DNA of 64,000 bases, taken from NCBI RefSeq assembly GCF_000374185.1, contig NZ_KB910518.1:6585286-6649285 (forward strand), written 5' to 3'. This document shows, piece after piece, positions 1 to 8,988 of the stretch (within the stretch, counting starts at the first letter, position 1; each line of letters opens with the position of its first letter). The DNA is from Paenibacillus sp. HW567 (GTDB lineage: Bacteria; Bacillota; Bacilli; Paenibacillales; Paenibacillaceae). A program made the translations under genes and the position numbers. The notes under the pieces are model-generated. The model made no database searches and was not told the origin of the DNA. It was given only the letters and a program-made list of their open reading frames with translations.

Positions 1-2
1 GT

Positions 3-2063
3 CCACTGGATTGCCCCGATACATGCGGACTCCTGGTGCATAAGCACGATGGCAAAATTATTAAGGTAGAGGGGAATCCCGAGCATCCAGTCACCAAGGC
101 GGCTATCTGCAACAAGGTGCGGAATATGGCAGAGCGGGTGCATCACCCGGAACGCCTGCTTCACCCGCTGCGCCGTGTAGGCCCGAAAGGCAGCGGTTCT
201 TTTGAGCCGATCAGTTGGGAGGAGGCAATCAGCGAAATTGCCGGCCGCTTCAAGAAGCTGTCAGTAGAATATGGACCCGAGAGCATCCTTCCGTACAGCT
301 TCTACGGCAATATGGGCGTGCTTAGCGTGGAAGGGATGGACCGGCGGTTCTTCAACGCGCTCGGGGCAAGCCGCCTGGAACGGGCTATCTGTAATTCGGC
401 GGGAACGGCAGGCTGGAAATATACGATGGGCTTTGGCGGCGGGACAAGTCCTGAGGATACGGTGAATGCCGATCTGATCATTGTCTGGGGCGGCAATATT
501 ATCAGCACCAACATGCACCAGGTGGTGTACGCTGAGCAAGCCCGCAAACGGGGTGCGAAGGTGGTTGTCATTGATGTGCACCGCAACCGTACGGCCCAGT
601 GGGCAGACTGGTTCCTGCCGCTGTATCCGGGCACGGATTCGGCGCTGGCACTGGGACTGATGCATATTCTGTTCCGGGATGGAATGACGGATGATGCATT
701 TCTTGAGCAGTATACGATAGGCCATCAGGAGCTGCGGGAGCATGTGCTTGCCTATCCGCCCCAGCGGGTTGCAGAGATCACAGGCATCGCAGCGGACGAC
801 ATAGAGAAGCTCGCCAAAATGTACGGCGAAGCCAAGGTTTCACATATTCACATTGGCAACGGTCTGCAGCACCATGATAACGGCGGCATGAATGTCCGCA
901 GCATCACGTGCCTTCCGGCGCTTACCGGAGCATGGCTGAAGACCGGAGGCGGAGCGGTCAAATCAAATAGCGGCTATAACTCCATGAATGACCGGGCGCT
1001 GACCCGCCCGGATCTTCGCCCGAACCGGGGGACACGGATGATTAATATGAACCGGATCGGTGAGGCGCTGGAGATGAAGGAGCAGCCGGTAATGGGGATG
1101 TTCGTCTACTGCAGCAATCCCGTTGTTGTAGCTCCCAATGCCGACCGGGTGCGCGCAGGATTCGCGCGCGAGGATCTTTTTACGGTTGTACATGATCTCT
1201 TCATGACCGACACGGCACTGTATGCCGATATCGTGCTGCCGGCGACCACTTCCTTCGAGAATGTTGATCTGTATTCATCGTACTGGCACCACTACATCCA
1301 GCTTCAGGAGCCTGTGCTTGAAGCGCCGGGAGAATGCAAAAGCAACGTGGAGGTCTTCGCGCTGCTGGGCCGGGCGATGGGCTTCGACGCGGAAGCCTTC
1401 AGCGAGTCTGAATATGAGATGATCCGCAAGGCACTGGATTACCCGCGCAACCCATATCTGAATGGCGTTACGCTGGAACGGCTGCTTAACGAGCGGTTCG
1501 TGAAGCTGGACATGACTCCGCAGGCGGATTATCTGAAGAACCTTCCGACACCGTCAGGTAAGATAGAGCTGTATTCCAAGGCTATGCAGCTCGCCGGATT
1601 ACCTGCGCTGCCTACATATATGCCGCTGAAGGAAGGGTATGACGGTGTACGGCGGCCGCAGCCGGGAGCGGATTATCCGCTGATGTTCATTTCTCCGCCG
1701 AATCATAATTTCTTGAACTCTAATTTCGCCAATATCGAGAAGCACCAGCGGATGGAGAAGCGGCCAACGCTGCAGATCCACCCTGAGGATGCGGCGGCAC
1801 GGGGGATCGGGGATGGCGATGAACTGACCGTATATAACGCCAGAGGCTCAATTGAGCTATGGGCAGTGGTGACGGACAAGATGCTGCCGGGTACAGTGAT
1901 CAGCCAGGGGCTGTGGTGGGAAGGCAAGGGACGCAGACAGAGAGTAAATGTGCTTACACCGGACCGGCTCAGCGATATGGGGAATGGGGCGACCTTTTTC
2001 TCGGGTACGGTTGAAGTGAAGCGAAGCGTGGAGCCACATGATTATGATATGATAACGCGATAA
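3..2063 (+). CDS. Molybdopterin-dependent oxidoreductase (DMSO reductase family), 5' end outside window
   Basis: Catalytic subunit of a Mo-bisMGD oxidoreductase; the substrate cannot be told from sequence. The reading frame is open to the left edge, so the start lies outside the window. The first visible residues read PLDCPDTCGLLVHKHDGK, a [4Fe-4S] cysteine pattern, with the fourth cysteine in AICNK about 30 residues later. The Mo-binding core and the C-terminal dinucleotide-binding domain (about the last 120 residues, with NHNFLNSNFAN and TVISQGLWW) follow. Size and layout resemble the uncharacterised Bacillus YoaE/YyaE group rather than a classical formate dehydrogenase. An MFS gene follows 90 bp downstream. 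Family assignment is secure; the reaction is not known. Confidence 0.9.
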   Translation, partial: PLDCPDTCGLLVHKHDGKIIKVEGNPEHPVTKAAICNKVRNMAERVHHPERLLHPLRRVGPKGSGSFEPISWEEAISEIAGRFKKLSVEYGPESILPYSFYGNMGVLSVEGMDRRFFNALGASRLERAICNSAGTAGWKYTMGFGGGTSPEDTVNADLIIVWGGNIISTNMHQVVYAEQARKRGAKVVVIDVHRNRTAQWADWFLPLYPGTDSALALGLMHILFRDGMTDDAFLEQYTIGHQELREHVLAYPPQRVAEITGIAADDIEKLAKMYGEAKVSHIHIGNGLQHHDNGGMNVRSITCLPALTGAWLKTGGGAVKSNSGYNSMNDRALTRPDLRPNRGTRMINMNRIGEALEMKEQPVMGMFVYCSNPVVVAPNADRVRAGFAREDLFTVVHDLFMTDTALYADIVLPATTSFENVDLYSSYWHHYIQLQEPVLEAPGECKSNVEVFALLGRAMGFDAEAFSESEYEMIRKALDYPRNPYLNGVTLERLLNERFVKLDMTPQADYLKNLPTPSGKIELYSKAMQLAGLPALPTYMPLKEGYDGVRRPQPGADYPLMFISPPNHNFLNSNFANIEKHQRMEKRPTLQIHPEDAAARGIGDGDELTVYNARGSIELWAVVTDKMLPGTVISQGLWWEGKGRRQRVNVLTPDRLSDMGNGATFFSGTVEVKRSVEPHDYDMITR

Positions 2064-2154
2064 AGCGGTAATTCGTATACTTGCCTTGACCCTATTTTCG
2101 GATGATACTGGTTAAATTAATGACACATAGTTAACAGGGGATGAAAGACAAGAT

Positions 2155-3366
2155 ATGAAGTTTCTGCAAGCTTATCCGAAGGAAGTTAAAGTATTCCTGA
2201 TTGCCAGCCTGATTAACGCAACCGGCAGTGCTTTGATGTGGCCGCTTGTTACGATGTACGTATTCGATGAGCTTGGCCGCAGCATGAAGGATGCCGGCTT
2301 CGTACTGCTTGTTCAGAGTCTCGGAGGAATTGCAGGCCAACTGCTTGGGGGATCGCTCTACCATAAAGTCGGCGTTAACCGGTTGATTGTAGGAGCTTTG
2401 GCCCTGACGGCCTTAACCTTGTTCGCTCTTCCGGCGGCAAGCGGCGACTGGTACATCTTCATCGCCGTCATGGGATTGTTCGGACTGTTCAACTCGTTGT
2501 CGCTGCCAGCCATCCAGGCGTTTATTGGCTTCCGTTTTGCCGAGCAGCGTGCAGATCTTTTTAATGTCATTTATGTTTCCAATAACATAGGGGTTGCGCT
2601 GGGAACGTCACTTAGCGGCTTCCTTGGCAACTATATGCTGAGCTTCGTCCTGAATGGTGTCACCTCGGCGGTGTTTGCCGTATTTTTCTTTGTGTATTTG
2701 CGCAGGGTAGGTACAGTGCCGCCTCATCAGCAGACGCATAGAAGACAACAACAGCATGAGGTATCCGGCTGGAGACTGATGGGCCAGACTAGGATCTATT
2801 TGTTCATGGCCATTGGCTCGATGTTCCTGCTGATCGGCAATTCGATCTGGAATACAGGGGTATCGCCGTTTATTATTTCGGAGGGCTGGCCCAAGCAGAC
2901 TTACGGGTTCCTGTGGACGCTGAACGGAATTCTGATCTTTGCCGCGCAGCCGCTGGTCAGTCTGATCAAGCGCTGGTTCGCGGCAACCTCAACGTCGCAA
3001 ATGACGTCAAGCGCCGTATTCTATTTGAGCGGCTACGCGGTTATACTGCTGATGCCCTCCTATCCGGGCCTGCTGCTGGCGATGGTGCTGGCTACGCTGG
3101 GTGAGATGCTGATTTCTCCGGCGATGCCGTCATTTATTTCAGATCATGCGGAACGCAGCGCACCATTCTTTCTTGGACTGAGCGGGGGAATTGGGGCGGT
3201 AGGCAGAGTCATCGGGCCTTATCTGATGGGAATTCAGTTTGACAGCGGAGGGCTTGCGCCAACGGGCTGGCTGGCTTGCGGAATGGCTGTTTTGTCGGTG
3301 GGCTTCTTCGGGTTCCACGCCTACATCAACCGCTCAGCCCGTGCATTGAACCGCAATGCGGCATAA
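2155..3366 (+). CDS. MFS transporter, 12-TM type
   Basis: Major facilitator superfamily permease of 403 residues in the cytoplasmic membrane, probably a drug or metabolite exporter. Alternating hydrophobic segments run along the whole length, and GGIAGQLLGGSLYHKVG after the second helix fits the MFS loop 2-3 motif (G-x3-D/G-R-x-G-R-K/R type). A basic, glutamine-rich cytoplasmic loop near residue 190 (HQQTHRRQQQHEV) separates the two six-helix halves. The ATG at 2155 is the first start in frame and has a purine-rich AGGGGATGAAAGA upstream. The substrate is not predictable. Confidence 0.85.
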   Translation: MKFLQAYPKEVKVFLIASLINATGSALMWPLVTMYVFDELGRSMKDAGFVLLVQSLGGIAGQLLGGSLYHKVGVNRLIVGALALTALTLFALPAASGDWYIFIAVMGLFGLFNSLSLPAIQAFIGFRFAEQRADLFNVIYVSNNIGVALGTSLSGFLGNYMLSFVLNGVTSAVFAVFFFVYLRRVGTVPPHQQTHRRQQQHEVSGWRLMGQTRIYLFMAIGSMFLLIGNSIWNTGVSPFIISEGWPKQTYGFLWTLNGILIFAAQPLVSLIKRWFAATSTSQMTSSAVFYLSGYAVILLMPSYPGLLLAMVLATLGEMLISPAMPSFISDHAERSAPFFLGLSGGIGAVGRVIGPYLMGIQFDSGGLAPTGWLACGMAVLSVGFFGFHAYINRSARALNRNAA

Positions 3367-3439
3367 ATCAAGGCCGGAGCAGACAATGCCGGTATTGACT
3401 GTATGTAGTTATTAGCGCAAGGCAAGGGGTGTAAAAGCG

Positions 3440-3970
3440 ATGCAACAACTTAACAGAGATACCTTTATCATCCGGCCCTCGGAGATTAGAGATGTCCGTG
3501 AGCTGATTATTCTCGATAATATGATCTGGACGGAAGATACAACCCCCGGTCCTCTAAGCTGGCGTTCACGGGAGGATTATCTGCTGCATACCCCGCCCGG
3601 ATCTCAATTGGTTGCGCTACAGGATGAGGAGCTGTGCGGATATGTCGGCTTCGGCTCTCCGAGCGGAATGGAGAGCAACCGTCATGTGTGCGAGATCAAT
3701 ATTGCTGTTCACCCGCGCTTTCAGCGCCAGGGCATTGGAGGACGGCTGATGGAAGCGGTCAAAAGCCATGCGGCTCAGCACGCCATCCGCAAGCTGCGGC
3801 TGCGGGTGCTGTCCTGCAATGAGCCTGCACTTTCGTTCTACCGCAAATGCGGGTTTCAGGAAGAGGGCCGTTTGCGTGAGGAATTCTATCTCAGCGGACG
3901 TTATGTGGATGAGGTATTTATGAGCTGCATGCTGATTGGAGGCAATGAGGATGGAAGTCATCTCGCTTAA
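3440..3970 (+). CDS. GNAT family N-acetyltransferase
   Basis: A 176-residue acetyl-CoA-dependent N-acetyltransferase. The acetyl-CoA pyrophosphate loop is visible as RFQRQGIGGRLMEAVKSHA near residue 93, after the beta-4 strand containing CEINIAVHP, and the C-terminal part has the usual NEPALSFYRKCGFQEEGRL. RBS-like AAGGGGTG precedes the ATG at 3440. The end overlaps the start of the MOSC gene by 20 bp, so the two are probably translationally coupled. The acceptor is unknown. Confidence 0.85.
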   Translation: MQQLNRDTFIIRPSEIRDVRELIILDNMIWTEDTTPGPLSWRSREDYLLHTPPGSQLVALQDEELCGYVGFGSPSGMESNRHVCEINIAVHPRFQRQGIGGRLMEAVKSHAAQHAIRKLRLRVLSCNEPALSFYRKCGFQEEGRLREEFYLSGRYVDEVFMSCMLIGGNEDGSHLA

Positions 3971-4595
3971 TGTAGGCAAGCCCAAGACCGTAGACTACCG
4001 CGGCAAGCCGCTGGAAACGGGAATTTACAAGCTCCCTGCCGCCGGCAGGGTTCAGCTTCATCTCGGAGGCTTCGACGGTGACGGACAAGCGGATCTGGTC
4101 AACCACGGCGGTCCCGACAAGGCGGTGTGCGTCTATCCGATAGAGCATTATGCCTATTGGGAGCAGCAGCTCGGGAAAAGGCTGGAGTATTCCGCATTTG
4201 GCGAGAATATCACGGCAAGCGGATTGCTGGAGACCGAGGTCTGCATCGGCGATGTATACGAGATTGGCTCGGCACTGCTGCAGGTCAGCCAGCCGCGTTT
4301 TCCCTGCTATAAGCTCTCGCAAAAGCACGGCCCGGCTGAAATGCCGGCCCAGGTGCTGTCCACCGGGTACAGCGGCTTCTATTTCCGCGTGCTGCGCGAG
4401 GGACAGATTGCCACTGGAGACAGGATCGTCAAGAAGGAGAGCGGCGCGGGCGGTTTTCCCGTTAGGCGGGTGCTCTATCTGATGGAGCATGGACGCAAGG
4501 ACAAGACGGATCTCGCCGAGCTGTCCGAGCTGGACACTCTGTCCGCCGTGACCCGGGCGAAGTTCCGGGGCTGGCTGGATGCGGGGGAGAGCTAG
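3951..4595 (+). CDS. MOSC domain protein (YiiM-like)
   Basis: MOSC-domain protein of about 214 residues. MOSC proteins are related to the C-terminal domain of Mo-cofactor sulfurases; YiiM-like members use Mo cofactor to reduce N-hydroxylated substrates. Visible features include GDGQADLVNHGGPDKAVCVY, FGENITASGLLE and the cysteine-containing PRFPCYKLSQKHG, which matches the expected Moco cysteine. I chose the ATG at 3951 because GGAGG lies 8 nt upstream; longer starts at 3936 (TTG) and 3945 overlap that site. A bidirectional terminator follows. Confidence 0.85.
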   Translation: MEVISLNVGKPKTVDYRGKPLETGIYKLPAAGRVQLHLGGFDGDGQADLVNHGGPDKAVCVYPIEHYAYWEQQLGKRLEYSAFGENITASGLLETEVCIGDVYEIGSALLQVSQPRFPCYKLSQKHGPAEMPAQVLSTGYSGFYFRVLREGQIATGDRIVKKESGAGGFPVRRVLYLMEHGRKDKTDLAELSELDTLSAVTRAKFRGWLDAGES

Positions 4596-4690
4596 TTCTG
4601 CCGCTATTCCTGCGCCTGCGTCTGATACTATCTGCAGGATTTAAGCCTCCAAGTTCCTGACGCTGCACAGAAAAGGCTACGTATGAGCAG

Positions 4691-4737
4691 AAAAGCCAAA
4701 ACCCGGTGACCCGCAGGTCTCTAAGGTTTTGGCTTTT
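4691..4737. terminator. Bidirectional intrinsic terminator between convergent genes
   Basis: Inverted repeat AAAAGCCAAAACC ... GGTTTTGGCTTTT with flanking A and T runs. It lies between the MOSC gene on the plus strand and the GNAT gene on the minus strand and can serve both. Confidence 0.8.
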
Positions 4738-4758
4738 ATTAATCCAGTTCATACTCCA

Positions 4759-5307
4759 TCAGCCCAGCAGCTTCCACTCGCTGCGCAGCAAGCCGTAGAC
4801 GGCGTGGTTCACATAGCCGTCGGGCAGCTTCTCCGCCTGGCGGATGACGCCTTCGAATACAAAGCCCAGCCGCTCGGGGATGGCCCGGCTGGAGAGATTG
4901 CCGGTGGCGCAGCGGATTTCGACGCGGTTAAGCTCCATCTCCAGCAGCGCGTAGTCAATCAAAACGCGGCAGGCGCTGGTCATGTAGCCTTTGCCTTCAT
5001 AGCCTTCACCGAGCCAGTAGCCGATGCCGACGGAGCGGTTGTGCCAGTCAATTTCATGGTAGCCGATGATGCCGGCCAGCTCTCCCCGGACCCACAGTCC
5101 GGCGGAAAACCCGCCATTTTCGGTGCCCTGCTTCATGGCATTTTTGATAAAAGTGGTCAGATGGGCCTGCTCTGCGACGCCATCCACCCAAGGCAGCCAC
5201 TGCCTGAGCCTGGGTCGCGAGCGCTCCACCAGTGCGAACATGTGGCGCGCGTGCTCCGGCATGAGCAATTTCAGCATAAGCTCCTCATCAATGACATAAT
5301 TAAACAT
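4759..5307 (-). CDS. GNAT family N-acetyltransferase (RimJ/RimL-like)
   Basis: About 182 residues, of the ribosomal-protein-N-acetyltransferase-like branch. Visible are RQWLPWVDG near the N-terminus, the acetyl-CoA loop YWLGEGYEGKGYMTSACRV, and NLSSRAIPERLGFVFEGVIR, which is typical of RimJ/RimL and YdaF-type enzymes. I start at 5307 because AGAGGGGG sits just upstream on the minus strand; the frame is open further to 5331. It lies just downstream of a small DUF2164 gene, probably in one operon. The substrate is unknown. Confidence 0.85.
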   Translation of the reverse strand: MFNYVIDEELMLKLLMPEHARHMFALVERSRPRLRQWLPWVDGVAEQAHLTTFIKNAMKQGTENGGFSAGLWVRGELAGIIGYHEIDWHNRSVGIGYWLGEGYEGKGYMTSACRVLIDYALLEMELNRVEIRCATGNLSSRAIPERLGFVFEGVIRQAEKLPDGYVNHAVYGLLRSEWKLLG

Positions 5308-5341
5308 GCGGCTACCCCCTCTGCGATGCAAGGTCTGCTAG

Positions 5342-5587
5342 TTAACGTTTCTTCCATTCCAGCGCGTAGATGTCTTCCTCCAGCGATTGCATCCGCTGCT
5401 CTACGAGAGTCCGGCAGTCACTGAGCGCCCCGTTATAAATCGCCGGACCCAGCTCTTTTAAGAAAAATTCCAGCAGATTGTCTGCCGCCAGATGGCCGAT
5501 CTCCTCCCCACGCTCCTCTTCGAAATAGGCGCGGATATTCTCTGTAATGATGTCCCGCTGCTCTTTGGGCAGCTTGATTGGCTTCAC
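5342..5587 (-). CDS. DUF2164 family protein
   Basis: 81-residue, highly charged, probably helical protein starting MKPIKLPKEQRDIITENIRA and containing the family-typical pattern EERGEEIGHLAADNLLEFFL followed by GPAIYNGAL. It has no signal peptide or membrane segment. The upstream sequence contains AGGGGGACTT as ribosome binding site. It is the first gene of a two-gene minus-strand unit with the GNAT gene. Function unknown. Confidence 0.8.
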   Translation of the reverse strand: MKPIKLPKEQRDIITENIRAYFEEERGEEIGHLAADNLLEFFLKELGPAIYNGALSDCRTLVEQRMQSLEEDIYALEWKKR

Positions 5588-5729
5588 GAATAAGTCCCCC
5601 TTTATGCAGTTATGCAGATACTAAAAACCTATACTTCCCATGCTACTCCATCCCCCGGAAATAAGTCAAAGCACCGGAGGCGAAGGAGCGTCCGCAGCAT
5701 GGCAATCGGCTAATTCTTCCTGAGTTTTA

Positions 5730-5758
5730 TTGAACATTCCCCGGTTAACGGGTATATT
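5730..5758 (+). promoter_or_regulatory. SigA-type promoter of glnS
   Basis: -35 TTGAAC (5730-5735) and -10 TATATT (5753-5758) are separated by exactly 17 bp. Transcription would start near 5765, about 55 nt before the glnS start, leaving no room for a T-box leader. Confidence 0.65.
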
Positions 5759-5818
5759 AAGAGGAAACATGTTCATAACAAGGAAGTAGTTATATTACAG
5801 AATGAAAGGTTGATAACT

Positions 5819-7519
5819 GTGGAGAACCGTGGAACACCCTCCAATTTCATCAAGAATGTCATTACCGAAGATTTGAGCTCGGGCAAAGTGAAGGAAGTGG
5901 TTACCCGCTTTCCGCCGGAGCCGAACGGTTATTTACATATCGGGCATGCCAAAGCGATCTGGATTAACTTCACCCTGGCCGATGAATTCGGCGGCAAGAC
6001 CAATCTGAGATTCGACGACACCAATCCGCTCAAAGAGGATACGGAGTATGTGAACTCCATTCAGGAGGACGTGAAATGGCTTGGCTATGAATGGGACGAG
6101 CTGCGTTTTGCCTCGGATTATTTCGGAGAGATGTACGAACGGGCGGAGCTGCTGATTCAAAAAGGCAAAGCTTACGTGGACGACCTTACCGCTGAGCAAA
6201 TCCGTGAGTATCGCGGTACGCTGACAGAGCCGGGAGTGAACAGTCCGCACCGGGAGCGCGGAATCGAAGAGAACCTGGAGCTGTTCCGCCGCATGCGGGC
6301 AGGAGAATTTAAGGATGGGGAAAAGGTGCTCCGCGCCAAAATCGACATGTCCTCGCCGAACATCAACCTGCGTGATCCGGTCATTTACCGGATTTCCCGC
6401 TCACATCACCACAATACGGGAGATACCTGGTGCATTTATCCGATGTATACCTTTGCCCATCCGCTTGAGGATGCCATTGAGCACGTGACGCATTCCCTTT
6501 GTTCCTTGGAGTTTGAGGATCAGCGTCCATTCTACGATTGGGTGGTAGCGGAATGCGAAATGCCTGCTGCGCCGCATCAATATGAATTTGGCCGCCTCAA
6601 CCTGGCCCAGACGGTAACCAGCAAGCGCAAGCTGAAGCTGCTTGTGGATGAAGGCCATGTAGACGGCTGGGACGATCCGCGCATGCCGACGATTTCCGGA
6701 CTGCGCCGCCGCGGATACACCCCGGAGGCAATCCGCAGCTTTGTCCATGAGACCGGTATTTCCAAAAGCCAGGGTCTGGTGGACCTGCAAATGCTGGAGC
6801 ATTTCATCCGTGTGGACCTCAAGCTGACCGTTCCCCGGACGATGTCGGTGCTGCGCCCGCTCAAGGTGGTCATTACCAACTACCCGGAAGGCGAAACCGA
6901 ATGGTTCGAGATTGAGAATAATGTGGAGAATGAGGCAATGGGCACCCGCAAAATTCCGTTCTCCCGCGAGATTTATATTGAGCGCGATGATTTCATGGAG
7001 AACCCGCCAAGCAAGTATTTCCGGCTCTTTCCCGGCAATGAGGTGCGCCTGAAGAATGCTTACTTCATCAAATGCACGGATTTCATCAAGGACGAGAACG
7101 GCGAGGTTGTCGAGCTGCATTGTACATATGACCCGGAGACCAAGAGCGGCAGCGGCTTCACCGGCCGTAAGGTTAAGGGAACATTGCACTGGGTCGATGC
7201 CAGCCAGGCTGTACCGGCGGAATTCCGCCTCTATGAGCCGCTGATTTCCGCCGAAGAAGCCGATGCGGAGGCCGAAATCGAAGGTATGGAGCCTTCCGCC
7301 GACAAGCCGGAGCCAAGCTTCCTCGATCAGCTCAATCCGAAATCCATCGAGATTCTGCATGGTTTTGTGGAGCCGGGGCTGAAGGATAGTGTGCCGCAGG
7401 ACAAGTTCCAATTCTTCCGTCATGGATACTTCAATGTGGACAGCAAATATTCAGCGCCTGGACATCTGGTCTTCAATCTTATCGTCTCTCTCAAAAGCTC
7501 GTTCCAGCCCGGCAAATAA
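5819..7519 (+). CDS. glnS: Glutaminyl-tRNA synthetase
   Basis: Class I aminoacyl-tRNA synthetase that charges tRNA-Gln directly, about 566 residues (E. coli enzyme 554). The GlnRS-type signature PPEPNGYLHIGHAKAI contains the HIGH motif, and TVTSKRKLKLLV carries the KMSKS equivalent. The C-terminal part is the two-barrel anticodon-binding domain, with an acidic insertion SAEEADAEAEIEGMEP. The ORF can start at TTG 5810, but GAAAGG abuts that codon and lies 9 nt before GTG 5819, so I prefer GTG. It is monocistronic between its own promoter and a terminator. Most Firmicutes lack GlnRS and use GatCAB amidation. Confidence 0.96.
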   Translation: MENRGTPSNFIKNVITEDLSSGKVKEVVTRFPPEPNGYLHIGHAKAIWINFTLADEFGGKTNLRFDDTNPLKEDTEYVNSIQEDVKWLGYEWDELRFASDYFGEMYERAELLIQKGKAYVDDLTAEQIREYRGTLTEPGVNSPHRERGIEENLELFRRMRAGEFKDGEKVLRAKIDMSSPNINLRDPVIYRISRSHHHNTGDTWCIYPMYTFAHPLEDAIEHVTHSLCSLEFEDQRPFYDWVVAECEMPAAPHQYEFGRLNLAQTVTSKRKLKLLVDEGHVDGWDDPRMPTISGLRRRGYTPEAIRSFVHETGISKSQGLVDLQMLEHFIRVDLKLTVPRTMSVLRPLKVVITNYPEGETEWFEIENNVENEAMGTRKIPFSREIYIERDDFMENPPSKYFRLFPGNEVRLKNAYFIKCTDFIKDENGEVVELHCTYDPETKSGSGFTGRKVKGTLHWVDASQAVPAEFRLYEPLISAEEADAEAEIEGMEPSADKPEPSFLDQLNPKSIEILHGFVEPGLKDSVPQDKFQFFRHGYFNVDSKYSAPGHLVFNLIVSLKSSFQPGK

Positions 7520-7539
7520 GGCTGAACCCTATAATCTGC

Positions 7540-7586
7540 AAAAAACAGGCTTGGCGTTCCTATCAAGGAAGCCAAGCCTGTTTTTT
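7540..7586. terminator. Bidirectional intrinsic terminator after glnS
   Basis: Perfect inverted repeat AAAAAACAGGCTTGGC / GCCAAGCCTGTTTTTT around a 15-nt loop, between convergent glnS and an MFS gene. Confidence 0.9.
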
Positions 7587-7608
7587 GAATGTGACGGTCA
7601 CATATTCG

Positions 7609-8844
7609 TCATCGGTTAGTCTCGGAATCCTCCGGATCTTCACCCTCCAGCTCACCCGGAGGGTGATAGCTGTCGCGGCTGGCAAGCAGCCACATTGCGC
7701 CAAATCCCAGAGTTCCGAACAACGAGAGAAAAACGCCGGATTGGTACATGCTCTGCGCTCCGAGGTTCTGATACAGCCAGCCCCCGAGAACGCCGCCCAG
7801 GATTCCTGAAATGCCGCTCCAGCTTAAGGTATACAGCGCTTGTCCTGAAGAACGGTATTGCTTCGGCACCAGCAGCATGGTAAGCCGGGTACCTACATAG
7901 AAGAACCCGCCGAACGTAATGCAGTGCAGCACTTGAATGAATGCCACCTGAAGCGGTGTTGTTGCATCGGCCATCAGCCACCAGCGCAGGACGAACAATG
8001 TGCTGACAAGGGCAAGCCAGCCGAGCAGGACCGGGATTTTGCGTTTCAGGAAGCGGTCGCACAGAAGCAGCACACCCATTTCCAGAATAGAGGAGAGGAA
8101 CACGGCCAGGCCGATCATCGTCTTGCTGCCTCCAAGCTCTGTGATGTATAGCGACACGAAGGTGTTGTTCATCGTATTGGAGATGGAGACCAGAATGCCG
8201 AAGAAGATGAAACTCAGAAAGAACGGATGATACAAAATTTGCCCGAAGCCCCTGAACGGAAACGGTGCAATTCCGATGGAATGATTGCGCCGTTTAGGCA
8301 GCACAGCCAGTGAAATCATAGCCGCAAGCAGCAGCGCGGCGAAGAGATAGGTTAATATGGAAACCCCTGCCCACTCAATAATCGGCCCTGCCGAGATTGC
8401 CGTAAGCGCCCAGCCCAGCGACCCCCACAGCCGGAAAGAGGTGAAGCGGTGCCTCGTGCCGTCAATATAGCCCAGGATCAGGGTGTTGCTCTCAGCGAAC
8501 AGCGGTCCTTGGAAGAAATAGAAGAACAGAATGGAGATGTACATCATTTCATATGTATTTGCTCGAAATACAAGCTGGGATAACACCAGCGTCCCTGCCA
8601 GCATAAGCAGGACAATCTGCCGGATATTCTGACAGCGGTCCGTCCAGATGCCCCAGAAGGGATTGGCAATGATCGAGACAAGCGCTCCCACCGACATTAA
8701 GCTCCCAATCTCCAGCTTGTTCATTCCCACCTCCTGCAGGTATAGTGGAAAGAAGCTGGTGAAGAGGACGACTGTTCCATACAAGAAGAAGTTGAACCAC
8801 CTCAAGGAGGTGAAGGAAAACTGCTTATCAGGGTTCTCCCGCAA
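7609..8844 (-). CDS. MFS transporter, LacY/YwbF-like
   Basis: About 411 residues with twelve likely membrane helices, of the MFS_1-like branch that includes nucleoside:H+ symporters, LacY-like permeases and Bacillus YwbF. Visible: RWFNFFLYGTVVLFTSFFPL as first helix, NPFWGIWTDRCQNIRQ as loop 2-3 motif, and RLWGSLGWALTAI. I prefer TTG 8844 because AAAGGAG lies 8 nt upstream; ATG at 8877 is upstream of that site. The C-terminus is an acidic tail. Divergent from mobA. Substrate unknown. Confidence 0.82.
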   Translation of the reverse strand: MRENPDKQFSFTSLRWFNFFLYGTVVLFTSFFPLYLQEVGMNKLEIGSLMSVGALVSIIANPFWGIWTDRCQNIRQIVLLMLAGTLVLSQLVFRANTYEMMYISILFFYFFQGPLFAESNTLILGYIDGTRHRFTSFRLWGSLGWALTAISAGPIIEWAGVSILTYLFAALLLAAMISLAVLPKRRNHSIGIAPFPFRGFGQILYHPFFLSFIFFGILVSISNTMNNTFVSLYITELGGSKTMIGLAVFLSSILEMGVLLLCDRFLKRKIPVLLGWLALVSTLFVLRWWLMADATTPLQVAFIQVLHCITFGGFFYVGTRLTMLLVPKQYRSSGQALYTLSWSGISGILGGVLGGWLYQNLGAQSMYQSGVFLSLFGTLGFGAMWLLASRDSYHPPGELEGEDPEDSETNR

Positions 8845-8988
8845 TTTGGGCACTCCTTTCCTGCAAATGCCTTGCATTCATTAGGGGCAGCCCCGAACAG
8901 GCTGCTTCTATCACTGTAACATTTGTTGAAAAGGGATACAAACCAACTTTTAAGGATATTTTCAAATCATTAGGAAAGTGGCGGCGAA

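Noticed and set aside
6401..7423. 340-codon open frame on the minus strand inside glnS
   Set aside because: Antisense shadow of a strongly conserved coding region; no recognisable motif and no ribosome binding site.
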